A stretch of DNA of 35,021 nt from Flavobacteriales bacterium UBA1694 (GTDB taxonomy: Bacteria; Bacteroidota; Bacteroidia; Flavobacteriales; Weeksellaceae). Location of the stretch: the NCBI GenBank assembly GCA_002319955.1, contig DCJS01000041.1:1-35021 (forward strand). The letters run 5' to 3'. Positions 1 through 8,223 of the stretch are shown one piece after another; position 1 is the first letter of the stretch; the number at the start of each line of letters is the position of its first letter. Below the pieces are notes generated by a model. The model was not told the origin of the DNA and made no database searches. It worked only from the letters and a program-made list of their open reading frames with translations. The translations under genes and the position numbers were made by a program.

Positions 1-6
1 GGATTG

Positions 7-37
7 CAAAGATAGGGGTTATTTTCAAATCTGCAAA
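7..37 (-). promoter_or_regulatory. Bacteroidota-type promoter, leftward
   Basis: Read on the minus strand, TATCTTTG (7-14) matches the -7 element TAnnTTTG. TTTG at 34-37 lies 19 bp upstream as a -33 element. It points out of the window to the left. Confidence 0.5.
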
Positions 38-106
38 TTTATTTGACTAAATTTTCAGTTTCTTTTTTGCCGTTCAAATAACTTCTGCTCCACTGTTAAG
101 TGACTG

Positions 107-135
107 CAAAGATAGCTCAAAGCATTAACGCCAAA
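107..135 (-). promoter_or_regulatory. Bacteroidota-type promoter, leftward (upstream copy)
   Basis: On the minus strand the -7 element TATCTTTG is at 107-114 and a -33 TTTG at 132-135, spacer 17 bp. It shares the TATCTTTGCA core with the site at 7-14, about 100 bp further downstream in its own direction, so the left-hand gene may have tandem promoters. Confidence 0.5.
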
Positions 136-526
136 CAAGTAAAATCGAACTGAATTTCACATTGTGGAGAACCCCTCTTCAAAAGCGACTGACTACCAAT
201 TGATTATTTTACATTTCGAGTTATCCACAACGAATTTAAGCGTTCGAATTTCCTCAAAAAACCCTTTATAATAGGCATCGCGAGCGAATTCAAACGCTAA
301 ACCACACTTGGAATTTCTATTTTATAACCTCCAAATCCCAAATTAATTAGGTACGGCAAGTAAAAAGAACAAAGAAAAATTGAAGTAGTGCCGGTAATTT
401 CACAAGACTTCACCTTATGGTACCAACAAATTAAAAAGCTATACTATATATATAGAAGGAAAATCAAGATGACTTTGCATGAAAGACTGAGTAGGAAAAT
501 TGGAAAAAAAGCCGGAAAAGAAGAAC

Positions 527-895
527 TCACTTTTGTATGTTGGAAAATGCTTTAGTTCTAATGAAAAGAAAATAGCCTGCTAAATAGCCTGCCGTGTCTG
601 CAAGAAGATCATAGAATTCCATGGAGCGCCCGAGCCCCATTTCACTTTGCAACACTTCGGTCAGTATTGCATAAATCAGCATTACTTGAAAAAACGTGAT
701 GAATTTAGTTTTTGGATAGGCACAGAGGAAGCAAAATGCGAGTACCATAAATATAGCCATGTGGATGACTTTATCGATTCCTGGGAATAGAAACCATACT
801 TCCTGAGTATCGGCGCCAGGACGCAGTAGCATATAAGTAAGAAATGCCCAATAAATGGGCAATATCTTACGAAAAAGTTTTGAAATCTTATCCAA
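527..895 (-). CDS. VanZ-like membrane protein
   Basis: Small integral membrane protein of 122 residues with about four hydrophobic segments (roughly 12-28, 44-60, 65-82, 100-112). VanZ-family signs are IDKVIHM near residue 42, TEVLQ near residue 80 and DLLADTAGYLAGY near residue 96. VanZ-like proteins are widespread and mostly of unknown role; only the Enterococcus member is linked to teicoplanin resistance, so resistance should not be assumed. The start is TTG at 895, overlapping the end of gcvH by 8 nt, which suggests translational coupling. The next in-frame ATG (residue 22) would remove the first membrane segment. A VanZ-like gene directly after gcvH is, to my knowledge, common in Flavobacteriia. 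Confidence 0.8.
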   Translation of the reverse strand: MDKISKLFRKILPIYWAFLTYMLLRPGADTQEVWFLFPGIDKVIHMAIFMVLAFCFLCAYPKTKFITFFQVMLIYAILTEVLQSEMGLGRSMEFYDLLADTAGYLAGYFLFIRTKAFSNIQK

Positions 896-1265
896 GGGTT
901 GCTTGGTATTCCTCTGCAGATAAGAGCTCAGAGCGATCTACATCGTCTGCAATGGTCAATTTAATAATCCATCCGTCTCCATAGGGATCGGAATTGAGCA
1001 GTTCTGGCTGATCTTCTAATTGCGCATTGAATTCCGTGACGGTTCCTGACATCGGTAAAAAAAGGTCCGACACAGTCTTCACTGCTTCAACACTTCCAAA
1101 TACATCTCCAGCTGAGAGCTCATCGTCGACTGTATCGATGTCAACAAAGACGATATCTCCTAGTTCTCCCTGCGCAAAATCAGTGATCCCGATTGTGGCC
1201 ACATTGCCTTCAATTTTAACCCACTCGTGGTCTTTTGTGTACTTTAGTTCTGATGGTGTGTTCAT
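888..1265 (-). CDS. gcvH: Glycine cleavage system H protein
   Basis: Lipoyl carrier protein that shuttles the aminomethyl group between the P, T and L proteins of the glycine cleavage complex in the cytoplasm. The 125 residues cover the whole family length. The lipoyl site is Lys63 in GSVEAVKTVSD, the signature context. KYTKDHEWV near residue 8 and DPYGDGWI near residue 93 are also family-typical. gcvP and gcvT are not in the window, so H is encoded apart from the rest of the system. A promoter is visible 25 nt upstream. In many Flavobacteriia the gliding/secretion gene sprA separates gcvH from ruvA; here only about 105 bp separates them. Confidence 0.96.
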   Translation of the reverse strand: MNTPSELKYTKDHEWVKIEGNVATIGITDFAQGELGDIVFVDIDTVDDELSAGDVFGSVEAVKTVSDLFLPMSGTVTEFNAQLEDQPELLNSDPYGDGWIIKLTIADDVDRSELLSAEEYQATLG

Positions 1266-1289
1266 TATCCCAAGATTTAATTATTGTTT

Positions 1290-1320
1290 CAAATTTACTT
1301 TAATTATCTTTATACTACAA
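1290..1320 (-). promoter_or_regulatory. Candidate gcvH promoter
   Basis: Minus-strand TAAATTTG (1290-1297) fits TAnnTTTG, with TTG at 1318-1320 and a 20-bp spacer. It lies 25 nt upstream of the gcvH start. Confidence 0.4.
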
Positions 1321-1370
1321 GTTATTATCAGGCATTTTTTAAGACCAGCCTAAGCCGATGTACGTCCTGG

Positions 1371-1955
1371 CTAGAGGCCTTTCAATATTTGTTTTACAAG
1401 CTGCTCAATGGTGATATCCGCAGTGGATTTAAGAATTCGATCTGCGATTTTCTCACTGGTACGCTTTGGAATCCCTAGCACCTCGAGGGCTGTTAGCGCC
1501 TCGTCTTTCACCTTATTCGTCTCAAGTGCCCCGGCACCTAAATTGTCGAGCTCGACGTTCATAACCTTATCTCGAAGGTCCACTATAATACGTTGCGCCG
1601 TTTTAACTCCAATACCCTTGACTTTCTGCAATTGGGCACTATTGCCAGACTGGATTGCCAGGGCTATTTCTTCAAGCGAAAGCGATGATAGCATTATAAT
1701 GGCAGAAGAGGGTCCCACACCCGAAACACTAATCAGGTGGTTGAATATCTGCTTTTCCTGAACTGTATGAAACCCAAAAAGAAGATGAGCATCCTCGCGA
1801 ATGATTTGTTGAATGAAAAGATAGGACTCCATTGCTAAAACCATCTCTTTAGAAGTTTGCAGACTAATGCCTACAAAGTACCCAATACCGCCAATTTCGA
1901 TAACCACAGATGTGGGTGAGAGCTCTTGAACTTTTCCTCGAAGTGAATAAATCAT
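1371..1955 (-). CDS. ruvA: Holliday junction branch migration protein RuvA
   Basis: DNA-binding subunit of the RuvAB motor that moves Holliday junctions during recombination and repair. The 194-residue product begins MIYSLRGKVQ, as RuvA does, with an N-terminal OB fold. Two helix-hairpin-helix motifs follow, VSGVGPSSA near residue 75 and VKGIGVKTAQRII near residue 110, and a C-terminal domain that would contact RuvB. The start is ATG at 1955. An in-frame upstream extension of 15 codons would run into maeB and is not RuvA-like. It begins 7 bp after the maeB stop, so the two are probably cotranscribed. Confidence 0.95.
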   Translation of the reverse strand: MIYSLRGKVQELSPTSVVIEIGGIGYFVGISLQTSKEMVLAMESYLFIQQIIREDAHLLFGFHTVQEKQIFNHLISVSGVGPSSAIIMLSSLSLEEIALAIQSGNSAQLQKVKGIGVKTAQRIIVDLRDKVMNVELDNLGAGALETNKVKDEALTALEVLGIPKRTSEKIADRILKSTADITIEQLVKQILKGL

Positions 1956-1962
1956 AGTAAGC

Positions 1963-4263
1963 CTATTTCGTTTTAGTTTGTTCCTCTCGGCGCTGCGCAT
2001 CTAATACAGCCACCGTTGCAAGGTTTACAATCTCCTCAACACTAGAACGCATTTGCACCACATGAACAGGGTACTTTAGTCCCATTAAAATAGGCCCAAC
2101 CACCTGCGCTTTTTTCATTCCGCGAATAATCTTGTAAGATAAATTTGCACTTTCTAAATTAGGAAAAACGAAAGTATTCGCCGGAGTCGTTCCGAGTTTT
2201 GAGAATGGATAGTCGGCGAGATGGTCTGCATTCATCGCAAAATCCGGTTGAATTTCACCATCTACAATCATTTTCGGGTATTTCTCATGCAAAATAGAAA
2301 CGGCCTTTACCACCTTCTTCGAGGTCTCAGAAATTCCAGCGAAGTTCTCATAGGCAAGCATGGCAATTCGGGGCTCCACAGCGAAAGATTTAACCGTCAT
2401 TTCCGACATTCTGGCAATATTCACCAAATCCTCACTCGTTGGGTTAGCATTTATAGAAGTGTCCGCAAAGAACATCGGTGTTTTCTTTCCTGTAAGAATC
2501 ATCATCATGGCCGCTATTTTATTTACGCCACTCTCCTTCTCTACGACCTGTAGAATAGGGATAATATTAGAAGAATAATTTTTTGAAAATCCAACAACAA
2601 GCGCATCGGTATCGCCATGAGTTAACATCAATGGACCGAAATAGTCCCTCTGTCTAACTAAGCGCTTGGCTTTATATTCATTCATGCCCTTTCTTTGTCT
2701 CAGTTTCCAAAGGGTATGGCGGTATTTTTTACGATTCTCAACTTGATCGTCATCGGAAGGATCTACAATAGGCACATCGAGGCTAATACCAAACTTCTCC
2801 ATTTGGGCAAGAATGTAGCGCTTCTGTCCAAGTAGAATCGGTTTGGCAATCCCTTCTTCGTGGAGAATTTGAGCAGCCTTTAAAACATTATACTCTTCTG
2901 CATTTCCAAGGGTGACGCGTTTTGGATTTGAACGGGCTCTGTTCTGCATCATTCGAATCAAACGCTCATCACGTCCCATACGGTCCAGCAAAAGATTTTC
3001 ATAGTCTTCAAAATTCTCGATTGGCTTAGCGGCTACGCCACTCTCCATAGCAGCCTTCGCTACCGCAATCGAAACTTTCGTAATAAGACGGTTATCAAAA
3101 GGTTTTGGAATAAAGTACTCGCGGCCAAATTGTAAATTGGTCAAGTTGTACGCTAAAACAACGGCCTCCGGAACGGATTCCTTTGCTAAATCAGCGATCG
3201 CCTTTACAGCTGCCAATTTCATTTCTTCATTTATACACCGCGACTGGACATCCAAAGCACCTCTAAAAATATACGGGAAACCAAGAACGTTATTAACCTG
3301 GTTCGGATAATCACTACGGCCCGTGGCCATGATCACATCTTTCCTTGTTTCAATAGCGAGGTTATAATCAATCTCGGGCGTTGGATTTGCTAGGCCAAAG
3401 ACGATTGGATTTTCACTCATGGAAAGGAGCATTTCTGCGGACATGACGTCCCCTTTCGATAAGCCAACAAAAACATCGGCACCTACCAAAGCTTCTTCTA
3501 GTGAATTTTTTGTGGTCTGTGCTATAAAATCAAGTTTTTCAGGAGTGAGGTTCTCTCTTTTATCGTTAATCACCCCTTTACTATCGCACATCAAAAGATT
3601 TTCCTTCTTAAGACCTAAGGCGACATAAAGCTTAGAACAGGCAATGGCTGCTGCGCCTGCCCCGTTCACGACCATTTTAACTGTCTCGATTGACTTGCCT
3701 GCGAGCTCCAAGGCATTGAGTAGGGCAGCAGCTGAAATAATTGCTGTCCCGTGCTGATCATCGTGCATCAAAGGAATATTTAGTTCCTCCTTCAAACGCT
3801 GTTCAATATAGAAAGCCTCTGGGGCTTTAATATCTTCTAAATTAATTCCGCCAAAGGTGGGCGCAATACCTTTTACAATCTCAATAAATTTATCCGGATC
3901 CTTTTCGTCGATCTCAATATCAAAGACATTGATGTCTGCAAAAATTTTGAAAAGAAGGCCTTTCCCTTCCATAACTGGTTTTGATGCTTCCGCGCCAATA
4001 TCACCGAGGCCAAGTACAGCTGTTCCATTTGAAATCACGGCGACTAAATTTCCTTTTCCTGTATAGTCGTAAACAGCCTGAGGGTTTTTTTCAATTTCAA
4101 GGCACGGGATGGCGACCCCTGGAGAATAAGCAAGTGAAAGGTCCCGAGCTGTTGAGTGGGGCTTTGAAGGAATGACTTCGATTTTCCCTTTGGGTTCCGA
4201 TCTATGGTAATCGAGCGCTGCTTGATTAAAATTCTTTTCGTCGCGCTTTGTATTAATTGACAT
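1963..4263 (-). CDS. maeB: NADP-dependent malic enzyme with phosphotransacetylase-like domain (MaeB type)
   Basis: Decarboxylates malate to pyruvate with reduction of NADP, supplying NADPH and pyruvate. The 766 residues match the long bacterial MaeB class. Residues 1-420 form the malic enzyme. SLAYSPGVAIPC near residue 43 belongs to the N-terminal domain, VVNGAGAAAIACSK near 197 is the nucleotide-binding loop, and ATGRSDYPNQVNN near 312 lines the active site. Residues about 430-766 resemble phosphate acetyltransferase, which in this class is regulatory and usually not catalytic. The start is ATG at 4263. An earlier in-frame ATG at 4317 would overlap the upstream kinase gene and add an atypical leader. 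The neighbours kinase-maeB-ruvA share one strand with short gaps. Confidence 0.95.
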   Translation of the reverse strand: MSINTKRDEKNFNQAALDYHRSEPKGKIEVIPSKPHSTARDLSLAYSPGVAIPCLEIEKNPQAVYDYTGKGNLVAVISNGTAVLGLGDIGAEASKPVMEGKGLLFKIFADINVFDIEIDEKDPDKFIEIVKGIAPTFGGINLEDIKAPEAFYIEQRLKEELNIPLMHDDQHGTAIISAAALLNALELAGKSIETVKMVVNGAGAAAIACSKLYVALGLKKENLLMCDSKGVINDKRENLTPEKLDFIAQTTKNSLEEALVGADVFVGLSKGDVMSAEMLLSMSENPIVFGLANPTPEIDYNLAIETRKDVIMATGRSDYPNQVNNVLGFPYIFRGALDVQSRCINEEMKLAAVKAIADLAKESVPEAVVLAYNLTNLQFGREYFIPKPFDNRLITKVSIAVAKAAMESGVAAKPIENFEDYENLLLDRMGRDERLIRMMQNRARSNPKRVTLGNAEEYNVLKAAQILHEEGIAKPILLGQKRYILAQMEKFGISLDVPIVDPSDDDQVENRKKYRHTLWKLRQRKGMNEYKAKRLVRQRDYFGPLMLTHGDTDALVVGFSKNYSSNIIPILQVVEKESGVNKIAAMMMILTGKKTPMFFADTSINANPTSEDLVNIARMSEMTVKSFAVEPRIAMLAYENFAGISETSKKVVKAVSILHEKYPKMIVDGEIQPDFAMNADHLADYPFSKLGTTPANTFVFPNLESANLSYKIIRGMKKAQVVGPILMGLKYPVHVVQMRSSVEEIVNLATVAVLDAQRREEQTKTK

Positions 4264-4291
4264 GTTTGGGTATTTAAGTATTAAATATTTT

Positions 4292-5152
4292 TTATAATTC
4301 TGGTAGAATGTACTCACGGTGGTACTCTACTAAACTTTCAATAGGTTTTTGGACAATTTTTCCAACATTCAAGTGCAAATCCGACGCAGCGGCCCGCAAG
4401 ATGTCTTCGTAATAATAAGCAATTGACCCAATGAAATTAATTTCACAGGTTTTGCTTTCAGAATAAGGAATCACCTGATAGTCTAAGTAATTTTTCAGTT
4501 CCTCATAAACAAGGTGCTGCAAATAAGGGTGGTTCTTTCGTGGGACAATAAATTTACTAAACCCGGCCAAATAGGCATTAGCCCTCGCATTATGATACAT
4601 GTTTTTAATTAGAGTATCAATGTCCAAATTATACTCCGATGCAAATTCTTCTCTAAGTTCCTCGGGCATTTTTTTCATGAAATAGTTTCTCACTAGGATT
4701 TTGCCTAGCGCGCAGCCACTGCCCTCATCGCCAATCAAAAATCCAAGTGAGGGCAGTTCCCTTTTAATCTGTTCCCCATCAAAGTAACACGCATTTGATC
4801 CCGTTCCTAAAATACAAACTATCGCCGGGGATCCATTATAGGCCGCATAGGCAGCCGCCGTTAAATCCTCTTTAATGACTAATTTGGCGCTAGTGAAGAT
4901 CGTTGAAAAAGCCTCGGAAATTCTTTGGCGATTCGCTTCAACGCCACAGCCAGAGCCATAGAAAAATAAATGGGTGATTTGAAATCGATGTGCTGCGAGA
5001 AGGTCATTCTTTAAGAGTTCTTGCGGAATCAGACTAGAATCAATAATGTTAGGATTGAATCCGATCGTTTCGGTTTTGTCGAAATGGTCTCCCTTTTCAT
5101 CTAACAGAACCCAATCGCATTTTGTGGAGCCTCCGTCTACAATGACAATCAT
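4292..5152 (-). CDS. BadF/BadG-type ATPase, probable N-acetylglucosamine kinase
   Basis: Cytoplasmic sugar kinase of the actin-like ATPase superfamily. The N-terminal phosphate loop is VDGGSTKCDW (residues 5-14). The second ATP motif is CILGTGSNACY near residue 112, followed by GFLIGDEGSGCALGK near 136, which is highly typical of the N-acetylglucosamine/N-acetylmuramate kinase branch. Length 286 fits. It likely phosphorylates an amino sugar from peptidoglycan or chitin turnover, but the exact substrate cannot be read from sequence. It ends 28 bp before the maeB start, so it may lead that transcript. Confidence 0.85.
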   Translation of the reverse strand: MIVIVDGGSTKCDWVLLDEKGDHFDKTETIGFNPNIIDSSLIPQELLKNDLLAAHRFQITHLFFYGSGCGVEANRQRISEAFSTIFTSAKLVIKEDLTAAAYAAYNGSPAIVCILGTGSNACYFDGEQIKRELPSLGFLIGDEGSGCALGKILVRNYFMKKMPEELREEFASEYNLDIDTLIKNMYHNARANAYLAGFSKFIVPRKNHPYLQHLVYEELKNYLDYQVIPYSESKTCEINFIGSIAYYYEDILRAAASDLHLNVGKIVQKPIESLVEYHREYILPEL

Positions 5153-5199
5153 AGTATAAAAATTTACAAGAGGCTAAATTATGAAAAAATTGTAAGAAA

Positions 5200-5457
5200 C
5201 TAGCCCTCCTCTTGTTCTAAAGGGGGCTCAATTAACCAATCATCTATCTCATCTTCTAAATAGGAGGTTTGGAGCTTTACGGCATTAAGAAAATCGTCTG
5301 GGACGCACAGCCCCTCAGCAGTTTCAAGATTCCAGAGTTCCTGCGTCATGATTTGGAACTCGGAATAGATGCGCTTAAAACGAGGTGAAGACTTTTCCAA
5401 TTCCTCGATTCGCTTTTGCTGCGGCTTGAATTTTCTATAGGACGGTGTGTTTTTCAT
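5200..5457 (-). CDS. Conserved small acidic protein of unknown function
   Basis: 85 residues, soluble, charged and mostly helical by composition. It has a basic N-terminus (YRKFKPQQKR), then SPRFKRIYSEF and a C-terminal half ending in an acidic tail (EDEIDDWLIEPPLEQEEG). There is no signal peptide or membrane segment. From memory, proteins with the pattern FKRI.SE...ELWNLE...VPDDFLNAVKLQTSYLEDEI recur in Flavobacteriia as uncharacterised proteins. I know no function. It lies 47 bp upstream of the BadF-type kinase on the same strand. Confidence 0.75.
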   Translation of the reverse strand: MKNTPSYRKFKPQQKRIEELEKSSPRFKRIYSEFQIMTQELWNLETAEGLCVPDDFLNAVKLQTSYLEDEIDDWLIEPPLEQEEG

Positions 5458-5570
5458 GGCAATACCAATTGAAGTGATACAGTTGCAAAGAGTCGTTAAG
5501 AGAGATATCTGCCTTGTACAGCCAATCTACAGCGCTAACTGACATCGTATTAAGGATCTAAGCCTCGCAA

Positions 5571-5598
5571 TTGTTGATTAAAGATATATTTAATTTTG
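5571..5598 (+). promoter_or_regulatory. Candidate promoter of the gtrA-like/plsC pair
   Basis: TTG at 5571-5573 and TAATTTTG at 5591-5598 with a 17-bp spacer fit the Bacteroidota promoter. It leaves an untranslated leader of roughly 70 nt before the GtrA-like gene. Confidence 0.45.
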
Positions 5599-5673
5599 AA
5601 TAAGAAAAATAATTTGTGTTAAATTTATCTTTCTTTAACATTTGTATTAAATTAGAAGCCTTAAAGTAATTCC

Positions 5674-6135
5674 ATGAAGCAGTTCATTGTTCAACAAAAA
5701 CAAATCATCCTTTTCGCAATAGCCGGGGCACTTAGTGCGTTAATTGAGATAAGTTCGTTTAAAGTTTTTAGCGTCCAATTGCCGCTGATTTTCGATCAAG
5801 AAACAAATTTTTATGGGATAAGCTTTCCCCTTAGTAACCTCTGCTCGACAACCCTGGGCATTGTTTCAAATTATTTTTTTAGTATTTGGTTTGTATTCAC
5901 AAGAGGAAAACACTCTAAGCGACGCGAGTTCATTTATTTCGTGGCCCTTTCACTTTTAACCATGCTCCTTAGTTTACTCGTATTTCAGGTTTTCTATTAC
6001 GGCGTCTACATGAATGAATCTTTTAATTTAGGGTTCTTTACCTTTAGTGCAGAAATGCTCAGTAAAATATCAGCCATAGTCTTAGTGTCCATCCTAAACT
6101 ACTCGGTTAAAAAAAGAGTCGTATTTAACGGGTAA
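5674..6135 (+). CDS. GtrA-like membrane protein
   Basis: 153 residues with four hydrophobic helices (about 12-28, 50-72, 86-108, 124-143), matching the GtrA family. Its members are thought to help move lipid-linked sugars across the inner membrane. The family pattern is visible: FAIAGALSALIE in helix 1, NY.FS..FVF at the end of helix 2, and NY..KK..VF at the C-terminus. No glycosyltransferase partner is adjacent. Instead plsC starts 28 bp downstream, so a role in envelope lipid or glycolipid assembly is only an inference. Confidence 0.85.
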   Translation: MKQFIVQQKQIILFAIAGALSALIEISSFKVFSVQLPLIFDQETNFYGISFPLSNLCSTTLGIVSNYFFSIWFVFTRGKHSKRREFIYFVALSLLTMLLSLLVFQVFYYGVYMNESFNLGFFTFSAEMLSKISAIVLVSILNYSVKKRVVFNG

Positions 6136-6163
6136 ATCCCACAAACTACCTGAATTCAAAGCT

Positions 6164-6889
6164 ATGACAAGTGTATTAAATTGCCTCTGGCGCCTTTGGT
6201 TCCTCTTTCTCGCATTTTTGTTTATCCTGATTCTTGGACTTCCCGTTCTTTTATTGTCAATCAAAGAATCGCACTTCAAATACGCCTATAAATTTATCCG
6301 CCTATGGTGCTTAATTGTTTTCTACGGTATGGGATTCCGATACACGCTCCATGGGGAGACTCAATTACTGCTTGACGAAAAGGAACATTATATCTTTATT
6401 TCAAATCACACTTCGATGATGGATATTCTGTTAATGGTAATACTGCATCCTAAACATCCCGTATGCTTTATAGGAAAAGCAGAACTCGCCAAGATTCCTA
6501 TTTTCAGTGTGATCTACAAACGGATCTGTATTCTAGTTGATCGTAAATCCGCACGAAGTCGCGCAGCCGTCTTCCAAAAAGCAGCGGTCAAAATGAATCA
6601 TGGGCAAAATATTGTGATTTTCCCGGAAGGCGGCGTCGCAGATGATCCCACAGTCATTCTAGATGTATTTAAAGATGGAGCATTTGTCCTCTCGAGTAAA
6701 CACAAGTTCCCCATTGTCGTTTATACCTTTTTAGGGCTTCGAAACCATTTTCCATTTGAATGGAACAAGGGCTACCCTGGAAGAATCAAGGTGATTCGAA
6801 ACGTCATTTTAGAGCCAGAGCTCGGAGCCAAGGCGCTCAAGTCAATGTCTCATAATGAGATAAAAAAAACCTTACTCGCCTCCAACTAA
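6164..6889 (+). CDS. plsC: 1-acyl-sn-glycerol-3-phosphate acyltransferase (PlsC family)
   Basis: Membrane-associated acyltransferase that would acylate lysophosphatidate to phosphatidate in phospholipid synthesis. A hydrophobic N-terminal segment (residues 12-32) anchors it. The catalytic HX4D motif is His82-Asp87 in NHTSMMD. The substrate-binding FPEGG lies at about 153-157. Length 241 is normal. Other members of the family acylate ornithine lipids or sphingolipid-like lipids, so the precise acceptor is not certain. Confidence 0.88.
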   Translation: MTSVLNCLWRLWFLFLAFLFILILGLPVLLLSIKESHFKYAYKFIRLWCLIVFYGMGFRYTLHGETQLLLDEKEHYIFISNHTSMMDILLMVILHPKHPVCFIGKAELAKIPIFSVIYKRICILVDRKSARSRAAVFQKAAVKMNHGQNIVIFPEGGVADDPTVILDVFKDGAFVLSSKHKFPIVVYTFLGLRNHFPFEWNKGYPGRIKVIRNVILEPELGAKALKSMSHNEIKKTLLASN

Positions 6890-6903
6890 GACAAATATTT
6901 AAT

Positions 6904-6911
6904 TATATTTG
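6904..6911 (+). promoter_or_regulatory. Candidate -7 element for the sugar transporter operon
   Basis: TATATTTG, 23 nt upstream of the transporter ATG, matches TAnnTTTG. No clear TTG lies at the expected -33 distance, so this is a partial match. Confidence 0.35.
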
Positions 6912-6934
6912 TTTCAATTATAAAAAAGAATACT

Positions 6935-8221
6935 ATGAACTCAAATTCTACACGTCCTAATTATACTTTGCCTATAATTATGATGTTCCTGCTGTTTTTC
7001 ATTATTTCATTTGTTACGGGACTTCAAAATCCTATGGCTGAAATCTTGAAGGGGCAATTCAGCCTAAGCAACGCCCAGTCTCAACTTGCAAATGCGATGG
7101 TGTTTCTAGCTTACCTCTTTATGGGTGTACCCGCTGGTACCATGCTTGAAAAAATCGGCTATAAAAAAACGGCACTTACAGCCTTAGGAATTGGGTTTGT
7201 TGGGGTCTTAATTTTATTTTTAGCCGGAACAGCTGAAAGCTTCTATCTGTATTTATTTGGAGCATTCATCTCTGGATTCTCTATGTGTTTACTTAATGCT
7301 GTTGTGAATCCAATGCTATCCGTTTTAGGATCCGAAGAGGGAGCCAACCAGAGACTAAACTTCGGAGGCGCCTCAAATTCCCTTGGGGGAACTCTTGCAC
7401 CGCTTCTAGGAGGTATCGTTCTAGGAAATGTCGTGTCTCCAAAAATTACCGATGCCAATCCACTGCTCTACCTTTCACTTGGTATTTTTCTTTTGGTTTT
7501 TATTGTGCTTAAAACGGTAAAAATCCCAGAACCCCATATTATTACGGCTGAGAAGTCTGAAAAAGACACGCACAGTGCACTGTCGTTCCGTCATTTTGTT
7601 TTAGGAATGCTGGCTATTTTCCTTTATGTTGGCGTTGAAGTTTCATTGTCAAATACAACTTTAAATTACTTAATTAACGGACTTAATTTTGATGCAGGCA
7701 TCGCCGGATCAATTGTCGGAACCTATTGGCTTTTAATGCTCGTTGGCCGTCTAATTGGTGGGGTATTAGGTAAAACATTTTCGAGTAAGCAAATGTTAGT
7801 TTCGGTTTCTACCATGGCTATCTTGTTTCTAATCATTTCTATTTTCCTTGGTACCGAGACCAAAACGCTACTTCCAGCCTTTTCTAGTGGAACAGGCTCA
7901 TTTGTTATGACAGAAGTTCCACTCAGTATCCTTTTACTCATCTTATGTGGTTTATTCCTTTCCGTCATGTGGCCTGCGATCTTTAACCTCGCGACCAAAG
8001 GACTTGGGAAGTACACGGCAAAAGGCTCGGGACTTTTCATGATGATGGTTTTCGGAGGAGGGGTCCTTCCTTATGTGCAGGGCTACCTTGTAGATACGAC
8101 CGGGAGTTTCCCATCCAGTTATTGGCTAGCCGTTGTTGCCATTGGATACATCCTATTCTATGCGCTCGTTGGCTCTAAGAATGTAAACCCTGAAATTACC
8201 ACTAAGATTAAAGCAGATTAA
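6935..8221 (+). CDS. Sugar MFS transporter, FHS (FucP/GluP) family
   Basis: Inner-membrane sugar:H+ symporter of 428 residues with about twelve hydrophobic segments. The conserved start of the FHS group is visible: GLQNPMAEILKG near residue 29, NAMVFLAYLFMGVPAG near 48 and EKIGYKKTA near 66. Members import fucose, glucose, galactose or related sugars. The ROK glucokinase begins 2 bp downstream, which makes uptake and phosphorylation of glucose (or another hexose) the best guess. Confidence 0.9.
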   Translation: MNSNSTRPNYTLPIIMMFLLFFIISFVTGLQNPMAEILKGQFSLSNAQSQLANAMVFLAYLFMGVPAGTMLEKIGYKKTALTALGIGFVGVLILFLAGTAESFYLYLFGAFISGFSMCLLNAVVNPMLSVLGSEEGANQRLNFGGASNSLGGTLAPLLGGIVLGNVVSPKITDANPLLYLSLGIFLLVFIVLKTVKIPEPHIITAEKSEKDTHSALSFRHFVLGMLAIFLYVGVEVSLSNTTLNYLINGLNFDAGIAGSIVGTYWLLMLVGRLIGGVLGKTFSSKQMLVSVSTMAILFLIISIFLGTETKTLLPAFSSGTGSFVMTEVPLSILLLILCGLFLSVMWPAIFNLATKGLGKYTAKGSGLFMMMVFGGGVLPYVQGYLVDTTGSFPSSYWLAVVAIGYILFYALVGSKNVNPEITTKIKAD

Positions 8222-8223
8222 GA

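Larger units (their letters stand above)
1..526. other. Gene-free left edge
   Basis: No convincing coding region on either strand. The stretch is AT-rich. It holds two leftward promoter-like sites (7-37 and 107-135), a perfect DnaA-box sequence TTATCCACA at 221-229, and a one-mismatch inverted copy TGTGGAGAA at 163-171. The two promoters probably serve a minus-strand gene or RNA beyond the left edge. 300-526 shows nothing further that I recognise. Confidence 0.6.

Noticed and set aside
527..895. Glycopeptide resistance determinant (VanZ)
   Set aside because: VanZ-like proteins are common and this one is next to gcvH with no other van genes; a resistance role is not supported.
1027..1478. Plus-strand open frames opposite gcvH and ruvA
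   Set aside because: They mirror well-identified genes and carry no family pattern.
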